A stretch of 64,000 nucleotides of DNA from Cytobacillus eiseniae (GCF_017874625.1 NZ_JAGIKZ010000003.1:62001-126000); one strand, 5' to 3'. Positions 7,935 through 16,823 are shown, counted from the first letter of the stretch. Notes: generated by a model not told the origin, from the letters alone. Program-made: numbers and translations.

Positions 7935-8408
7935 ATGAGAAGACGGAGAGGGTTTGTTCAGTTTGCGATTTTGCATTTGCTAAAGGAAGAGTCGATGCAT
8001 GGTTATCAAATCATGAAGGAGTTGGAGGAACGTTCAAATGGTACGTATTCGGCAAGTGCTGGAACCGTCTATCCTGCACTCCAGGAATTAATGGAGCAAC
8101 AATTGATTGAACTTGATACATCATCAGATAAAAAAGTTTATTCCATTAATGAGAATGGCGTAAAGCATTTACAAAATAAGCATTTAGAGGGCGATTTCTG
8201 GGTTGAATGGAAAGAGCGAATGATGTGGAGGAATTCGGAACAATCGATACAACTAAGAGGGGCAGTTGATCGCTGGGAAAAGGAATTTCGAAAAGCGATG
8301 AAGCATGCACGAGGGAATCCTGAAAGTGTTCATGAGTTAATTGCCTTTATTGATGACATGACCGAATCATTAAGCAAGAAAAGCACGAAACAAGGGGATC
8401 GTTCATGA
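7935..8408 (+). CDS. PadR family transcriptional regulator
   Basis: A 157-residue DNA-binding repressor. The N-terminal winged helix-turn-helix covers about residues 1-85 with the PadR hallmarks QFAILHLLKEESMHGYQI, YSASAGTVYPALQ and the wing VYSINENG. The C-terminal part (85-157) is helical and charged, fitting the dimerisation arm of this family. The start is fixed by an AAGGAGGAG site. Its stop overlaps the start of the first ABC gene (ATGA at 8405), so the three genes form one operon. PadR proteins that precede multidrug exporters usually sense the exported compound; the palindrome in the promoter is its probable target. Confidence 0.92.
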   Translation: MRRRRGFVQFAILHLLKEESMHGYQIMKELEERSNGTYSASAGTVYPALQELMEQQLIELDTSSDKKVYSINENGVKHLQNKHLEGDFWVEWKERMMWRNSEQSIQLRGAVDRWEKEFRKAMKHARGNPESVHELIAFIDDMTESLSKKSTKQGDRS

Positions 8409-10144
8409 ATGCAATGAGAAAGTTATTACACTATTTAAAGCCGTACACGTTTATTGCGATTTTAAGTCCACTTTTCATGTGCGTTGAAGTGGTGATGGAT
8501 CTATTGCAGCCGACGATTATGCAGAAGGTGATTGATACGGGCATTGCCAATGAAGATCATGCCTATGTAATAAAACTAGGCCTTTTTATGCTGCTTAGTG
8601 CAATTATTGGCTTAATTGGCGGGGCGGGGAGCTCGATTTATGCAGCAAGAACGGCAGTGAGTTTTTCAACCGATATACGACGTGATGTGTTTAAGAAGAC
8701 GGAGCAATTTTCAAATGGCAATATTGATTCATTTGGTTCTGGTAAATTAATTACGATATTGACGAATGATATTACGACTATGCAGCAGGCTGTCATCATG
8801 ACCTTGCGTATTTTTGTTAGGGGACCTTTGTTATTTATCGGTTCTGTTGTGATTGTTTGGTTTACTGCACGTGAACTATTTCCTGTATTGCTAGTATCGA
8901 TTCCTATATTACTCGTATTCATTTATTTTTTTTCAGTCAAGTCTGGGAAGTTATTTTCGCATGTGCAAAAAGCAATGGATCAGGTGAATACTAAGCTTCA
9001 AGAGATGCTGGCCGGCATTCGGGTAATTAAGGCCTTTGATCGCAATGAGTATGAAAAAGGCCATTTTAAAATGGTCAATGATACGTTAATGAAACGAAGT
9101 ATGACGGCTGAACAGCTTGTACTAACATTGATGCCGATCATGATGTTTGTTGTGAATCTCGGGATTATTGCCGGGTTGTGGATGGGTGTCATAAAGGTGA
9201 ATGAAGGCACACTTCAAGTGGGAGTCATTCTCGCTTTTATCAATTATTTAAATATAATGATGAACGGATTAATGAGCAGCAGTCATGTTTTAATGCAAAT
9301 TGCCCGTTCGTTTCCTTCAGCTGATCGGATCGTTCAGGTGCTGGAAACGAAAATTGAGATTACAGAACCTGAGCAGCCGAGCAAGATGGATGAAATCCGC
9401 GGGGATGTGGAATTTAGAGAGGTCCATTTCAGCTATAGTAAAAATGGAGAGTATGTGCTGACTAATCTTTCATTTAAAGCAAATGCTGGACAAACGATTG
9501 GGATCATTGGATCAACGGGGAGCGGAAAGTCAACGCTTGTGAAACTCATTCCACGGCTGTATGATCCCGACTCTGGAGATATTTTCATTGATGGGGTGAA
9601 TGTAAAGGAGATGCCTTTAGAAAAGCTCCGTACAGCGATTGGGTTCGTTCCACAGAAGGCACTGCTGTTTTCAGGATCGATTGAGGACAATTTACGTTTT
9701 GGAAAAGAGGATGCCACGATCGAACAGATGGAGTATGCGGCACAATCAGCTGCTGCAAGTGAATTTATTCATCGGTTTGATGATCAATTTGAGCACACAC
9801 TTTTACAAGGAGCGACCAATTTATCTGGCGGTCAAAAGCAGCGATTATCGATGGCACGTGCCTTTATCCGTGAGCCGAAAATTTTGATTCTTGATGATTC
9901 GACTTCTGCCATTGATGCGTTATCTGAAGCTGCTGTACAACAAGCTTTAAAAGGAGCATACACAAATACGACGGTATTTATTATTTCATTAAAAATATCC
10001 TCGATTATGGATGCTGATCAAATCCTTGTCATAGAGGATGGGATAATTGAAGCGGCTGGGACACATAATGAATTACTAGCTAGCAGCAAGATTTACCGTG
10101 AGATTTATCTATCACAGAGCGGAAGGGTGGTTGAGAACGTATGA
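8405..10144 (+). CDS. yfiB: ABC exporter subunit with degenerate ATP site (YfiB-like)
   Basis: A 579-residue half-transporter: a six-helix exporter domain (about 1-310) fused to a nucleotide-binding domain (about 335-575). The NBD has Walker A GSTGSGKST and a normal signature LSGGQ, but the residue after Walker B is aspartate (ILILDDSTSAID) instead of the catalytic glutamate, and the H-loop histidine is replaced (IISLKISS instead of the usual IAHRLST). This is the pattern of the non-catalytic partner in heterodimeric exporters such as TM287/288 and BmrCD. It overlaps padR by four bases and the next gene by four bases. The symbol rests on likeness to B. subtilis YfiB; the substrate is unknown. 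Confidence 0.9.
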   Translation: MNAMRKLLHYLKPYTFIAILSPLFMCVEVVMDLLQPTIMQKVIDTGIANEDHAYVIKLGLFMLLSAIIGLIGGAGSSIYAARTAVSFSTDIRRDVFKKTEQFSNGNIDSFGSGKLITILTNDITTMQQAVIMTLRIFVRGPLLFIGSVVIVWFTARELFPVLLVSIPILLVFIYFFSVKSGKLFSHVQKAMDQVNTKLQEMLAGIRVIKAFDRNEYEKGHFKMVNDTLMKRSMTAEQLVLTLMPIMMFVVNLGIIAGLWMGVIKVNEGTLQVGVILAFINYLNIMMNGLMSSSHVLMQIARSFPSADRIVQVLETKIEITEPEQPSKMDEIRGDVEFREVHFSYSKNGEYVLTNLSFKANAGQTIGIIGSTGSGKSTLVKLIPRLYDPDSGDIFIDGVNVKEMPLEKLRTAIGFVPQKALLFSGSIEDNLRFGKEDATIEQMEYAAQSAAASEFIHRFDDQFEHTLLQGATNLSGGQKQRLSMARAFIREPKILILDDSTSAIDALSEAAVQQALKGAYTNTTVFIISLKISSIMDADQILVIEDGIIEAAGTHNELLASSKIYREIYLSQSGRVVENV

Positions 10145-11982
10145 GTAAAACCACTTCACAATCAAACCCGAATATTATGAATCGCGTGCGTGGTCCTAGA
10201 GGAATGAGTGGACCTGTACTTAAAGCGAAGGATCCAAAGGGAACAATCAAACGGATTTGGCTATTTATGGGAAGGCAGAAAGCGGCATTAATTGCTTCGA
10301 TTCTATTTGTCCTCCTTTCAACCTTACTTGGGCTACTTGCGCCTTATATGATTGGGGTAGTCATTGATGAGTATATTATTCCAAAAGATATTGCTGGTAC
10401 ACTCAAGTTTCTTGCTTTACTAGCAGCTGTCTATGTTGCTACTGCCATATTCACCTGGCTGCAAACTTTTATGATGGTTCGCGTTTCTTTGCATACGATT
10501 CGAACGCTTCGTCAGGATTTATTTGATAAGTTTCAAACGCTATCATTAAAATTCTTTGATAAACGGACACATGGTGATCTGATGAGTAGGGTAACAAATG
10601 ATATTGATAGCTTAAACAATGCATTGGCACAAAGTGTGATTCAAATTCTCTCTTCTATTTTGATGATTGTTGGGGTAGGAATTGCGATGTTTTCACTTAA
10701 TTGGGTGCTAGCGATTGTGACGCTGCTCGTTATCCCGATTATGATTTTTACAACGAAGAAATTGATTACGTATAGTAGCAGTCATTTTATCAAAAGGCAG
10801 CGAGATTTAGGTGAATTAAATGGCTTTATTGAAGAGTCGATTTCCGGAAATGAAGTGATCAGGCTTTTTGGCAAAGAAGAAAAGATGAATAATCATTTTT
10901 CAGAAGTGAATAGTAGGCTGCGTCAATCAGCGATGGCGGCTGATACGGTTTCAGGCTTTCTTGGGCCTGTGAATAACTTTATTAATAATTTAGGACTTGG
11001 ACTAGTTATCGCCACTGGGGCGGTTATGACGATCAATGATCTAGCAACGATCGGGATTATTGCTGCATTTGTTACGTACTCACGTCAATTTTTCAGACCG
11101 ATTAATCAACTTTCGAATCTATTAAATATGTTCCAATCCGCAATCGCTGGAGCAGAGCGTGTATTTGAAATTATGGATGAGACACCAGATTTACTAGATA
11201 AGAAGGATGCGATTGTTGTGGATTCGTTAAAAGGGGATGTTGAATTTTCACATGTGGGCTTTGGATATGATGAAGGCAAAGAGGTATTGAAGAATATTCA
11301 TTTCCAGGTGAAATCAGGTGAGACCGTTGCCCTTGTAGGACCGACTGGCTCTGGGAAGACAACAATCATTAATTTATTGATGAGATTCTATGATGTGACG
11401 GCTGGTGAACTAAAAGTTGATGGCCAAGATATTCGTGATTATCAATTAAGCAGCTTGCGAAAAAAGATCGGGGTCGTGCTTCAAGATACATTCTTATTCA
11501 CAGGAACAATTATGGAGAATATTCGATATGGCCGCTTAGAAGCAACAGATGCGGAAGTGGTAGAGGCAGCTAAAATGGCCTCTGCCCATCAATACATTAA
11601 ACATTTACCCGAAGGCTATCATACGCAAATCACTTCAGGGGGATCGAATTTAAGTCAAGGCCAGCGCCAGCTACTTGCAATTGCTCGGGCGATATTAGCA
11701 GATTCGGATATTCTGATTTTTGATGAAGCAACATCAAGCATCGATACAAATACAGAAATCGAAATTCAAAAGGGAATTACTCGTTTAACCGCAGGACAAA
11801 CAAGCTTTATCATTGCGCACCGCTTAAAAACGATTGAAAATGCCGATCGTATTTTAGTCATCAATCAAGGGGAGGTCATTGAATCAGGCACACATGAAGA
11901 ACTTATGCAGAAAAAGGGATTTTACTTCGATATGTATGATAGTCAATTTAATCTTCGCGGAAAGGCGGCAAGCTCGTCTTAG
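10141..11982 (+). CDS. yfiC: ABC exporter subunit with catalytic ATP site (YfiC-like)
   Basis: The 613-residue partner half-transporter. After about 40 polar residues come six helices (about 45-340) and the NBD (about 370-605). Walker A is GPTGSGKTT, Walker B carries the catalytic glutamate (ILIFDEATSSID) and the H-loop is intact (IIAHRLKT). Its signature reads LSQGQ rather than LSGGQ. In heterodimers the altered signature faces the degenerate Walker site of the partner, so YfiB and YfiC complement each other: one catalytic and one dead site. The start overlaps the yfiB stop (ATGA). Predicted to export drugs or lipids at the cytoplasmic membrane. Confidence 0.92.
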   Translation: MSKTTSQSNPNIMNRVRGPRGMSGPVLKAKDPKGTIKRIWLFMGRQKAALIASILFVLLSTLLGLLAPYMIGVVIDEYIIPKDIAGTLKFLALLAAVYVATAIFTWLQTFMMVRVSLHTIRTLRQDLFDKFQTLSLKFFDKRTHGDLMSRVTNDIDSLNNALAQSVIQILSSILMIVGVGIAMFSLNWVLAIVTLLVIPIMIFTTKKLITYSSSHFIKRQRDLGELNGFIEESISGNEVIRLFGKEEKMNNHFSEVNSRLRQSAMAADTVSGFLGPVNNFINNLGLGLVIATGAVMTINDLATIGIIAAFVTYSRQFFRPINQLSNLLNMFQSAIAGAERVFEIMDETPDLLDKKDAIVVDSLKGDVEFSHVGFGYDEGKEVLKNIHFQVKSGETVALVGPTGSGKTTIINLLMRFYDVTAGELKVDGQDIRDYQLSSLRKKIGVVLQDTFLFTGTIMENIRYGRLEATDAEVVEAAKMASAHQYIKHLPEGYHTQITSGGSNLSQGQRQLLAIARAILADSDILIFDEATSSIDTNTEIEIQKGITRLTAGQTSFIIAHRLKTIENADRILVINQGEVIESGTHEELMQKKGFYFDMYDSQFNLRGKAASSS

Positions 11983-12063
11983 GTGGAATGAAGGTGTGAA
12001 GGATAAATAAAAAATAATGACTAATGGATGTTTCTTTTCTTCAAACTGAATATTGATTTTATA

Positions 12064-12282
12064 ATGTTTGAAAAATAAGCGGAGAAATTCCGGCTATATT
12101 GGGAAATACCTCTATTTCCTTAAAAATAAGCGGATTTTTTCCGCTTATCTAATCTAAATGGAAGGATTTTGTCTTATTTAAAGCAAATAACCGGAATTTA
12201 TCCGCTTATCTTCACTTTTTAAGCTTCCTTTTTTACATTAACCGGAATTATTCCGCTTATATGGACAGAAATCCTCCGTGTA
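12064..12282 (+). repeat. Composite element A, copy 2
   Basis: Starts with TGTTTGAAAAATAAGCGG. Palindrome cores start at 12079, 12130, 12191 and 12242 (spacings 51, 61, 51), and the end has a TCCGTGTA tail. Strongly similar to copy 3 (29.1 kb) and copy 4 (42.9 kb), including the GGGAAATACCTNTATTTCC segment between the first two palindromes. It fills most of the 490-base gap after the ABC operon. Confidence 0.9.
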
Positions 12283-12419
12283 TGAATTCTCATACATCCA
12301 TGAAAACCAACAGTAAATAATAATAGAGTCTGTCTAAAAGATGGGAGCGAAAACTAACCTTTACCAATTATGTATAAAATAGCAACAATGTTTGCACACA
12401 CCATGACTTTTTCCTTCTC

Positions 12420-12433
12420 TTGATTATAATCAA
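12420..12433 (+). promoter_or_regulatory. Palindrome over a -10 box upstream of the HMA gene
   Basis: TTGATTATAATCAA is a perfect 14-base palindrome whose centre contains TATAAT (12425-12430). It is 60 bases before the HMA gene. The best -35 candidate (ATGACT, spacer 16) is weak, as expected for an activated or metal-controlled promoter. A metal-sensing repressor or activator site is plausible but unproven. Confidence 0.5.
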
Positions 12434-12493
12434 TTTTTTTCAGGCAGATCTGTCCTAAAATGAGAGCATAATCAATTGAAGGGGGAACATAAA

Positions 12494-12718
12494 ATGTCAA
12501 AAGCTGTATTCCAACTAGAACCATTAACATGCCCATCTTGTATTAATAAAATTGAAACAACACTCAATAAAACAACGGGTGTACAATCTGCAAAGGTCCT
12601 ATTCAATGCAGGGAAAGTAAAAGCCGAATATGATGAAACACAAGTGAAGGGCATGCAATTGGAAGAAATCATTACAAAATTAGGATATCCCGTCCAATCT
12701 GCAAAAATATCTGAATAA
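12494..12718 (+). CDS. Heavy-metal-associated (HMA) domain protein
   Basis: A 74-residue single HMA domain, the ferredoxin-like fold of copper chaperones and of the N-terminal domains of P1B ATPases. The metal site is LTCPSCINKIE (CxxC in the first loop), followed by the conserved VQSAKVLFNAGKVKAEYD strand pair and LGYPV. The usual MxCxxC methionine is replaced by leucine-threonine. The ATG at 12494 is preceded by GAAGGGGG. It is followed by its own terminator, so it is transcribed separately from the P-type ATPase 190 bases downstream, which itself lacks an HMA domain. It could deliver or buffer metal for that pump; the metal is not clear. Confidence 0.9.
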   Translation: MSKAVFQLEPLTCPSCINKIETTLNKTTGVQSAKVLFNAGKVKAEYDETQVKGMQLEEIITKLGYPVQSAKISE

Positions 12719-12723
12719 AGAAA

Positions 12724-12760
12724 GAGACTTATAACATGATTGGGTTATAAGTCTTTTTCT
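12724..12760 (+). terminator. Terminator after the HMA gene
   Basis: AGACTTATAAC pairs with GTTATAAGTCT over about eight bases and continues into TTTTTCTTT, 10 bases after the HMA stop. Confidence 0.88.
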
Positions 12761-12906
12761 TTGTACACATGTATGCAGCAAACAATACAATTAATAACCT
12801 TCTATTTCCGAACAGTATCATCTGAAACTTGATGGTTGTCAATTCTTTCTAATGAAAAGTTTCCTATTATATTAGTATAAGAACAGGAATAAGGAGAGAG
12901 TATTTC

Positions 12907-14793
12907 ATGATTACTACAATTAATAAACATAAAAATCATCTTACAGCGATGGCGTTTATTCTCATCATCATTGGATTTCTATCAGGATTAGCAGGGAATG
13001 GCGGCATCAAAAATATCGCACTAGTGGCAGCTACATTGATTGCTGGGATGCCAATTGTCATTAAAGCCTACCAAGCTTTAAGAATGAAAGCTTTTAGTAT
13101 TGAATTACTTGTTACAATAGCTGTTATTGGTGCGCTTTCGATTCAGGAATATACAGAATCATCGGTTGTCACCTTCTTATTTTTATTTGGTGATTATCTA
13201 GAGGCGCGGACATTAGCAAAAACACGTTCATCCTTGAAAGAATTAATCGATATGGCTCCCCAAGAAGCAACGGTTTTGCGAAATGGAGAGAGTCATACGA
13301 TTCCAGTTGATGAGGTTGTAGAAGGAGACCATGTCATGATTCGCCCCGGCGGCAAGATTCCTGTGGATGGCAAAATTATCACTGGGCAAGCATCGATTAT
13401 GGAGGCAGCTGTAACAGGTGAGGCGATTCCGGTATCAAAGAAAATCGATGATCAAGTGTTTAGTGGTACAATTGTGGATAATGGATTAATTGAAATGATT
13501 GCTGAAAAAGTAGGCGACGATACAACCTTTGCGAAAATCATTGAATTAGTCGAGGAAGCGCAAGATACAAAATCAAAAACAGAAAAGTTTCTTAATAAGT
13601 TCTCTAATATATATACACCGGCTGTTGCAGTCTTATCGATTCTTGTTTATTTGTTCACAAAAGATCTTCATATCGCAATCACATTTCTTGTCATTGCCTG
13701 TCCTGGTGCTCTAGTTATCGGTGCCCCTGTCTCTAATGTAGCGGGGATTGGGAATGGTGCTAGGCATGGTGTCCTTGTTAAAGGCGGAGAGGTCATGGAT
13801 ACATTTGCTAAAGTAGACACATTCGTGTTCGATAAAACGGGTACATTAACAAAAGGGAAGCCAGAAGTCACAGATATTAAAACATTCCACAATCGAGACG
13901 AGAACGAATTATTAAGACTAGTTGCACAGGCTGAAACGATTTCAGAGCATCATTTAGGTCAAACGATTGTAAAAGAAGCGAAGAAAAGGAAGCTGACTAT
14001 CACGAATGAGCATGTAGACGGAGAGGTTATTAAGGGAAATGGCATACGTGCAATTGTCGATGGACATGTCTTAATCATCGGAAATCGAATGCTACTAAAC
14101 AATGAACAGATTCCGCTTTCGGAAAAAGCAGCAAGCTATGCAAGCGAGCGGGAAATGTTAGGGAACACAGCCATTTTTGCAGCAGTGGATGGAGAAATCG
14201 CGGGAATTTTCTCTGTTGCAGATCAAATTCGGGAGGACGCGCAACTGGCTCTTTCTGAAATGAGAAAAAATGGCATCAAGAAAATCATCATGTTAACAGG
14301 AGATAATAGGCATACGGCAAAGCTTGTTGCAAATCAATTAGGCTTAGATGAATATTATGCTGAGTTATTGCCTGAAAACAAAGTAGAATATGTGAAAAAA
14401 TTAAAAGAAAAGGGCCATGTAGTTGCGATGGCTGGAGATGGAATCAATGATGCCCCAGCAATTGCTACAGCAGATATCGGTTTGGCAATGGGAGAGGGTG
14501 GGACTGATGTCTCGATGGAAACAGCTGACATTGTTCTTATGGCTGATAAGCTTATGCAGCTGTCCCACGCCTACTCCCTTTCAAAAGCAACCATTCGTAA
14601 TATGAAGCAAAATACGTATTTTGCAGTTGGGATTGTATTTATTTTACTGTTAGGTGTTTTAAATGGCACCGTTCATCTGGCGTCTGGTATGTTTATTCAT
14701 GAGGCAAGTGTGCTGCTTGTTATTTTAAATGGGATGCGCTTAATCAAATTTAATCATATGAATAAAAATAGCACGCAACGCCCAACCATCTAA
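12907..14793 (+). CDS. P1B-type heavy-metal transporting ATPase with CPG motif
   Basis: A 628-residue metal pump. It lacks an N-terminal HMA domain and begins directly with transmembrane helices. Catalytic motifs are present: TGEAIPV (actuator), DKTGTLTKGKPE with the phosphorylated aspartate near residue 309, MLTGDN and AGDGINDAPA. Two features differ from the textbook family: the metal-site motif in the sixth helix is CPG (about residues 265-267, ACPGALVIGAPVSN) instead of CPC, CPH or SPC, and the nucleotide-domain HP motif reads SEHHLG instead of SEHPLA. Some Firmicutes homologues may share these. The metal cannot be assigned. It has an AAGGAGAG site and is followed by a Crp/Fnr regulator in the same direction. 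Confidence 0.93.
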   Translation: MITTINKHKNHLTAMAFILIIIGFLSGLAGNGGIKNIALVAATLIAGMPIVIKAYQALRMKAFSIELLVTIAVIGALSIQEYTESSVVTFLFLFGDYLEARTLAKTRSSLKELIDMAPQEATVLRNGESHTIPVDEVVEGDHVMIRPGGKIPVDGKIITGQASIMEAAVTGEAIPVSKKIDDQVFSGTIVDNGLIEMIAEKVGDDTTFAKIIELVEEAQDTKSKTEKFLNKFSNIYTPAVAVLSILVYLFTKDLHIAITFLVIACPGALVIGAPVSNVAGIGNGARHGVLVKGGEVMDTFAKVDTFVFDKTGTLTKGKPEVTDIKTFHNRDENELLRLVAQAETISEHHLGQTIVKEAKKRKLTITNEHVDGEVIKGNGIRAIVDGHVLIIGNRMLLNNEQIPLSEKAASYASEREMLGNTAIFAAVDGEIAGIFSVADQIREDAQLALSEMRKNGIKKIIMLTGDNRHTAKLVANQLGLDEYYAELLPENKVEYVKKLKEKGHVVAMAGDGINDAPAIATADIGLAMGEGGTDVSMETADIVLMADKLMQLSHAYSLSKATIRNMKQNTYFAVGIVFILLLGVLNGTVHLASGMFIHEASVLLVILNGMRLIKFNHMNKNSTQRPTI

Positions 14794-14924
14794 GCAAGTG
14801 AGAGGCTCATTAGTGAATAAAAAAGATTGGATAGAAGATCAAGACTTGTAGCCTCACATTGGAAATACGAACCGTATATTTGCCTTTAAAATGCTTTTAC
14901 TATTATTAAGGAAGTGGAAATAGA

Positions 14925-15632
14925 ATGACAGAAAAGAATGCTTGTGCTTTACATCATTCCCATGATTCTACCCATTCGCATACAGCATGTGTTTCGCTCG
15001 TTCCGATTTTTAACCATTTGGAACGAGAGCAAATGGCTGAAATCATGCAAGCCGTCCATCCAGTCACATATAAGAAAAATGAAATGATCTATCATGCAGA
15101 TGATCAATCCGATTCTTTATATATCGTGAGCAAAGGAAAAATAAGAATTTATCGACTATCCGAATTAGGGAAGGAACAGCTCGTACGAATCCTGCAGCCT
15201 GGTGATTTTACAGGGGAACTCGCATTATTTCAAGATTCTGTGCATGTAAATTATGCGGAAGCAATGGTAGAGACAAATGTGTGTGTGATCAAGCGCGCTG
15301 AATTACAATCCTTTCTTTTGAAATATCCTTCCATCTCATTGAAAATTTTAACCGAGTTTGCCAATCGCCTAGAACAATCAGAAAAACAAACGACTCGGTT
15401 TGCTACAGAGAAAGTTGAAACAAGAATTGCGTTGTTTTTGGCGGAGTGGACGGATGGAAACAATGGTGAATTTGAATTGCCGATGAGTAAAAAGGACTTG
15501 GCTTCCTACTTAGGGACAACCCCTGAAACGATTAGCCGGCACTTAACAATTCTTGAAGAACGAGGATATATTAAAAAGAAGAAGCATCGCATCATTGAAA
15601 TTTTGGATTTAGATGGTTTGCTTTTAGTCTAA
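14925..15632 (+). CDS. Crp/Fnr family regulator with His/Cys-rich N-terminus
   Basis: A 235-residue transcription factor. Residues about 25-145 form the cyclic-nucleotide-binding-type beta barrel (IYHADDQSDSLYIVSKGKIRIY, LQPGDFTGELALF), followed by the dimer helix and the Crp helix-turn-helix (MSKKDLASYLGTTPETISRHL). The first 22 residues hold two cysteines and several histidines (CALHHSHDSTHSHTAC), a likely metal or iron-sulfur ligand set rather than a cAMP site. It follows the P-type ATPase by about 130 bases; the inverted repeat ATACG-AAC-CGTAT at 14865-14877 lies between them. A role in metal or redox control of the neighbouring pump is an inference from position and N-terminus. Confidence 0.9.
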   Translation: MTEKNACALHHSHDSTHSHTACVSLVPIFNHLEREQMAEIMQAVHPVTYKKNEMIYHADDQSDSLYIVSKGKIRIYRLSELGKEQLVRILQPGDFTGELALFQDSVHVNYAEAMVETNVCVIKRAELQSFLLKYPSISLKILTEFANRLEQSEKQTTRFATEKVETRIALFLAEWTDGNNGEFELPMSKKDLASYLGTTPETISRHLTILEERGYIKKKKHRIIEILDLDGLLLV

Positions 15633-15650
15633 TCATCATTAGTCCTTATT

Positions 15651-16280
15651 CTAAAGAGAGGTTAATTCTTTAAACGCTTGAATTCCAAAGTAAACGCCAA
15701 AGCCAATTAAGGAGATTCCCGAAAAAATAGAGATCGAGCGAAGAGATTTTTCATTAAGGAATTTCCTGAACCCACTAGCAATCGCTGCCATTGTAATATC
15801 CCAAATAATTAATCCAGTAAAAATGGCCAAGCTGTAGAGAATAATATGTGGGGTATCGAATTTATTCACCGTCTCAGCAAGAATAGATCCATAAATCCCC
15901 AGCCAAAAAAGAATGGTTAACGGATTGGAAATGGACATGAAAAATCCAGACAGAAACGACTTTACAGCGGAATCTCCACTGTCTCTTGTACTTAGAGCAA
16001 CTTTACCAGCATGGATGATGCTTTCAATTCCAGTATAAACAAGGACAAAAAAACCAAAAGACCAAAGAAATGTTTTCATAAAGGGGATTTCAAGGAAGTG
16101 GACGATGCCGAGGAAAACCATCAGCATATAGACAGCATCAGCTGTCATTGCTCCTAACCCAACAAGCCAAGAATGGAAAAATCCACTTTTGATTCCTTTA
16201 TCTAATTGTGCGGCATTTACTGGTCCAATCGGTGCGGCTAATGATAGGCCAAGAAAAACATAACCGAGAAAAATACTCAT
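15651..16280 (-). CDS. LysE/RhtB family amino-acid exporter
   Basis: A 209-residue membrane protein with six hydrophobic helices. It has the LysE family signatures: the N-terminal GLSLAAPIGPVNAAQL loop and SISNPLTILFWLGI in the middle. Members export lysine, arginine, threonine, homoserine or related compounds across the cytoplasmic membrane; the substrate here is unknown. A GGAGGATGA ribosome binding site precedes the ATG at 16280. It converges with the Crp/Fnr gene, with only 18 bases between the two stops. Confidence 0.9.
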   Translation of the reverse strand: MSIFLGYVFLGLSLAAPIGPVNAAQLDKGIKSGFFHSWLVGLGAMTADAVYMLMVFLGIVHFLEIPFMKTFLWSFGFFVLVYTGIESIIHAGKVALSTRDSGDSAVKSFLSGFFMSISNPLTILFWLGIYGSILAETVNKFDTPHIILYSLAIFTGLIIWDITMAAIASGFRKFLNEKSLRSISIFSGISLIGFGVYFGIQAFKELTSL

Positions 16281-16449
16281 TCATCCTCCAACCCCTTGAC
16301 TGTTTTTTTCACATGCTCGTACTATTCTATTCACGGTTATAGGGTTGTACAACTACTTTTATTGGTTGTATTGGAGTTTTAGAATAATCAGTTGATTAAT
16401 GACAATAATATCAATAAAGTGGGTTATTCTTGAGGAGTGTGGAGTGGCA

Positions 16450-16773
16450 ATGCCTGTTTACGTATATCAAACCTTCGAAATAAAACAAGATAAATTTCTT
16501 GAAGGAATTGAAAATTTACAAGCAATAAAAAAGTATCGCAATGAGAATTTTGATCACACGATAGAGATTCTAGCACCGATTACTGGACAAGATCATACAT
16601 ACGCTCTTATTTCTACATATGAAGGCTTAGCGGAAATGGAATTCCAAAATAAAAAAATGTTTAATGATGAAGAATACAAAAAACTAGTTAGCTGCTTCTT
16701 TTTAGAAAATATTCTTCAAGGAAGTATGAATACCCAGCTTTATCGGACAATGAGCGAAAAGAAAATGGATTAA
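16450..16773 (+). CDS. Hypothetical protein, possible dimeric alpha/beta-barrel fold
   Basis: A 107-residue soluble protein. I do not recognise a specific family. The alternation of strand-like and helical segments (MPVYVYQTFEIKQDKF, IEILAPITGQDHTYALIS, then an amphipathic helix) and a length near 100 suggest a ferredoxin-like dimeric barrel of the NIPSNAP or monooxygenase type, but no catalytic residues are evident. The ATG at 16450 follows GGAGTGG; an in-frame start at 16399 has no ribosome binding site. A single gene, divergent from the LysE exporter and closed by a terminator. Confidence 0.75.
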   Translation: MPVYVYQTFEIKQDKFLEGIENLQAIKKYRNENFDHTIEILAPITGQDHTYALISTYEGLAEMEFQNKKMFNDEEYKKLVSCFFLENILQGSMNTQLYRTMSEKKMD

Positions 16774-16779
16774 CGATTG

Positions 16780-16812
16780 AAAAAGTCGCATTTCTAATGG
16801 ATGCGACTTTTA
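16780..16812 (+). terminator. Bidirectional terminator
   Basis: AAAAGTCGCAT pairs with ATGCGACTTTT over nine bases, with T runs on both strands. It ends the small gene at 16450 on the plus strand and the amino-acid permease on the minus strand. Confidence 0.9.
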
Positions 16813-16823
16813 TCATTCCATTC

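Noticed and set aside
14423-14605. 60-codon frame inside the P-type ATPase gene
   Set aside because: A shadow frame within the hinge region coding for AGDGINDAPA; no separate signals.
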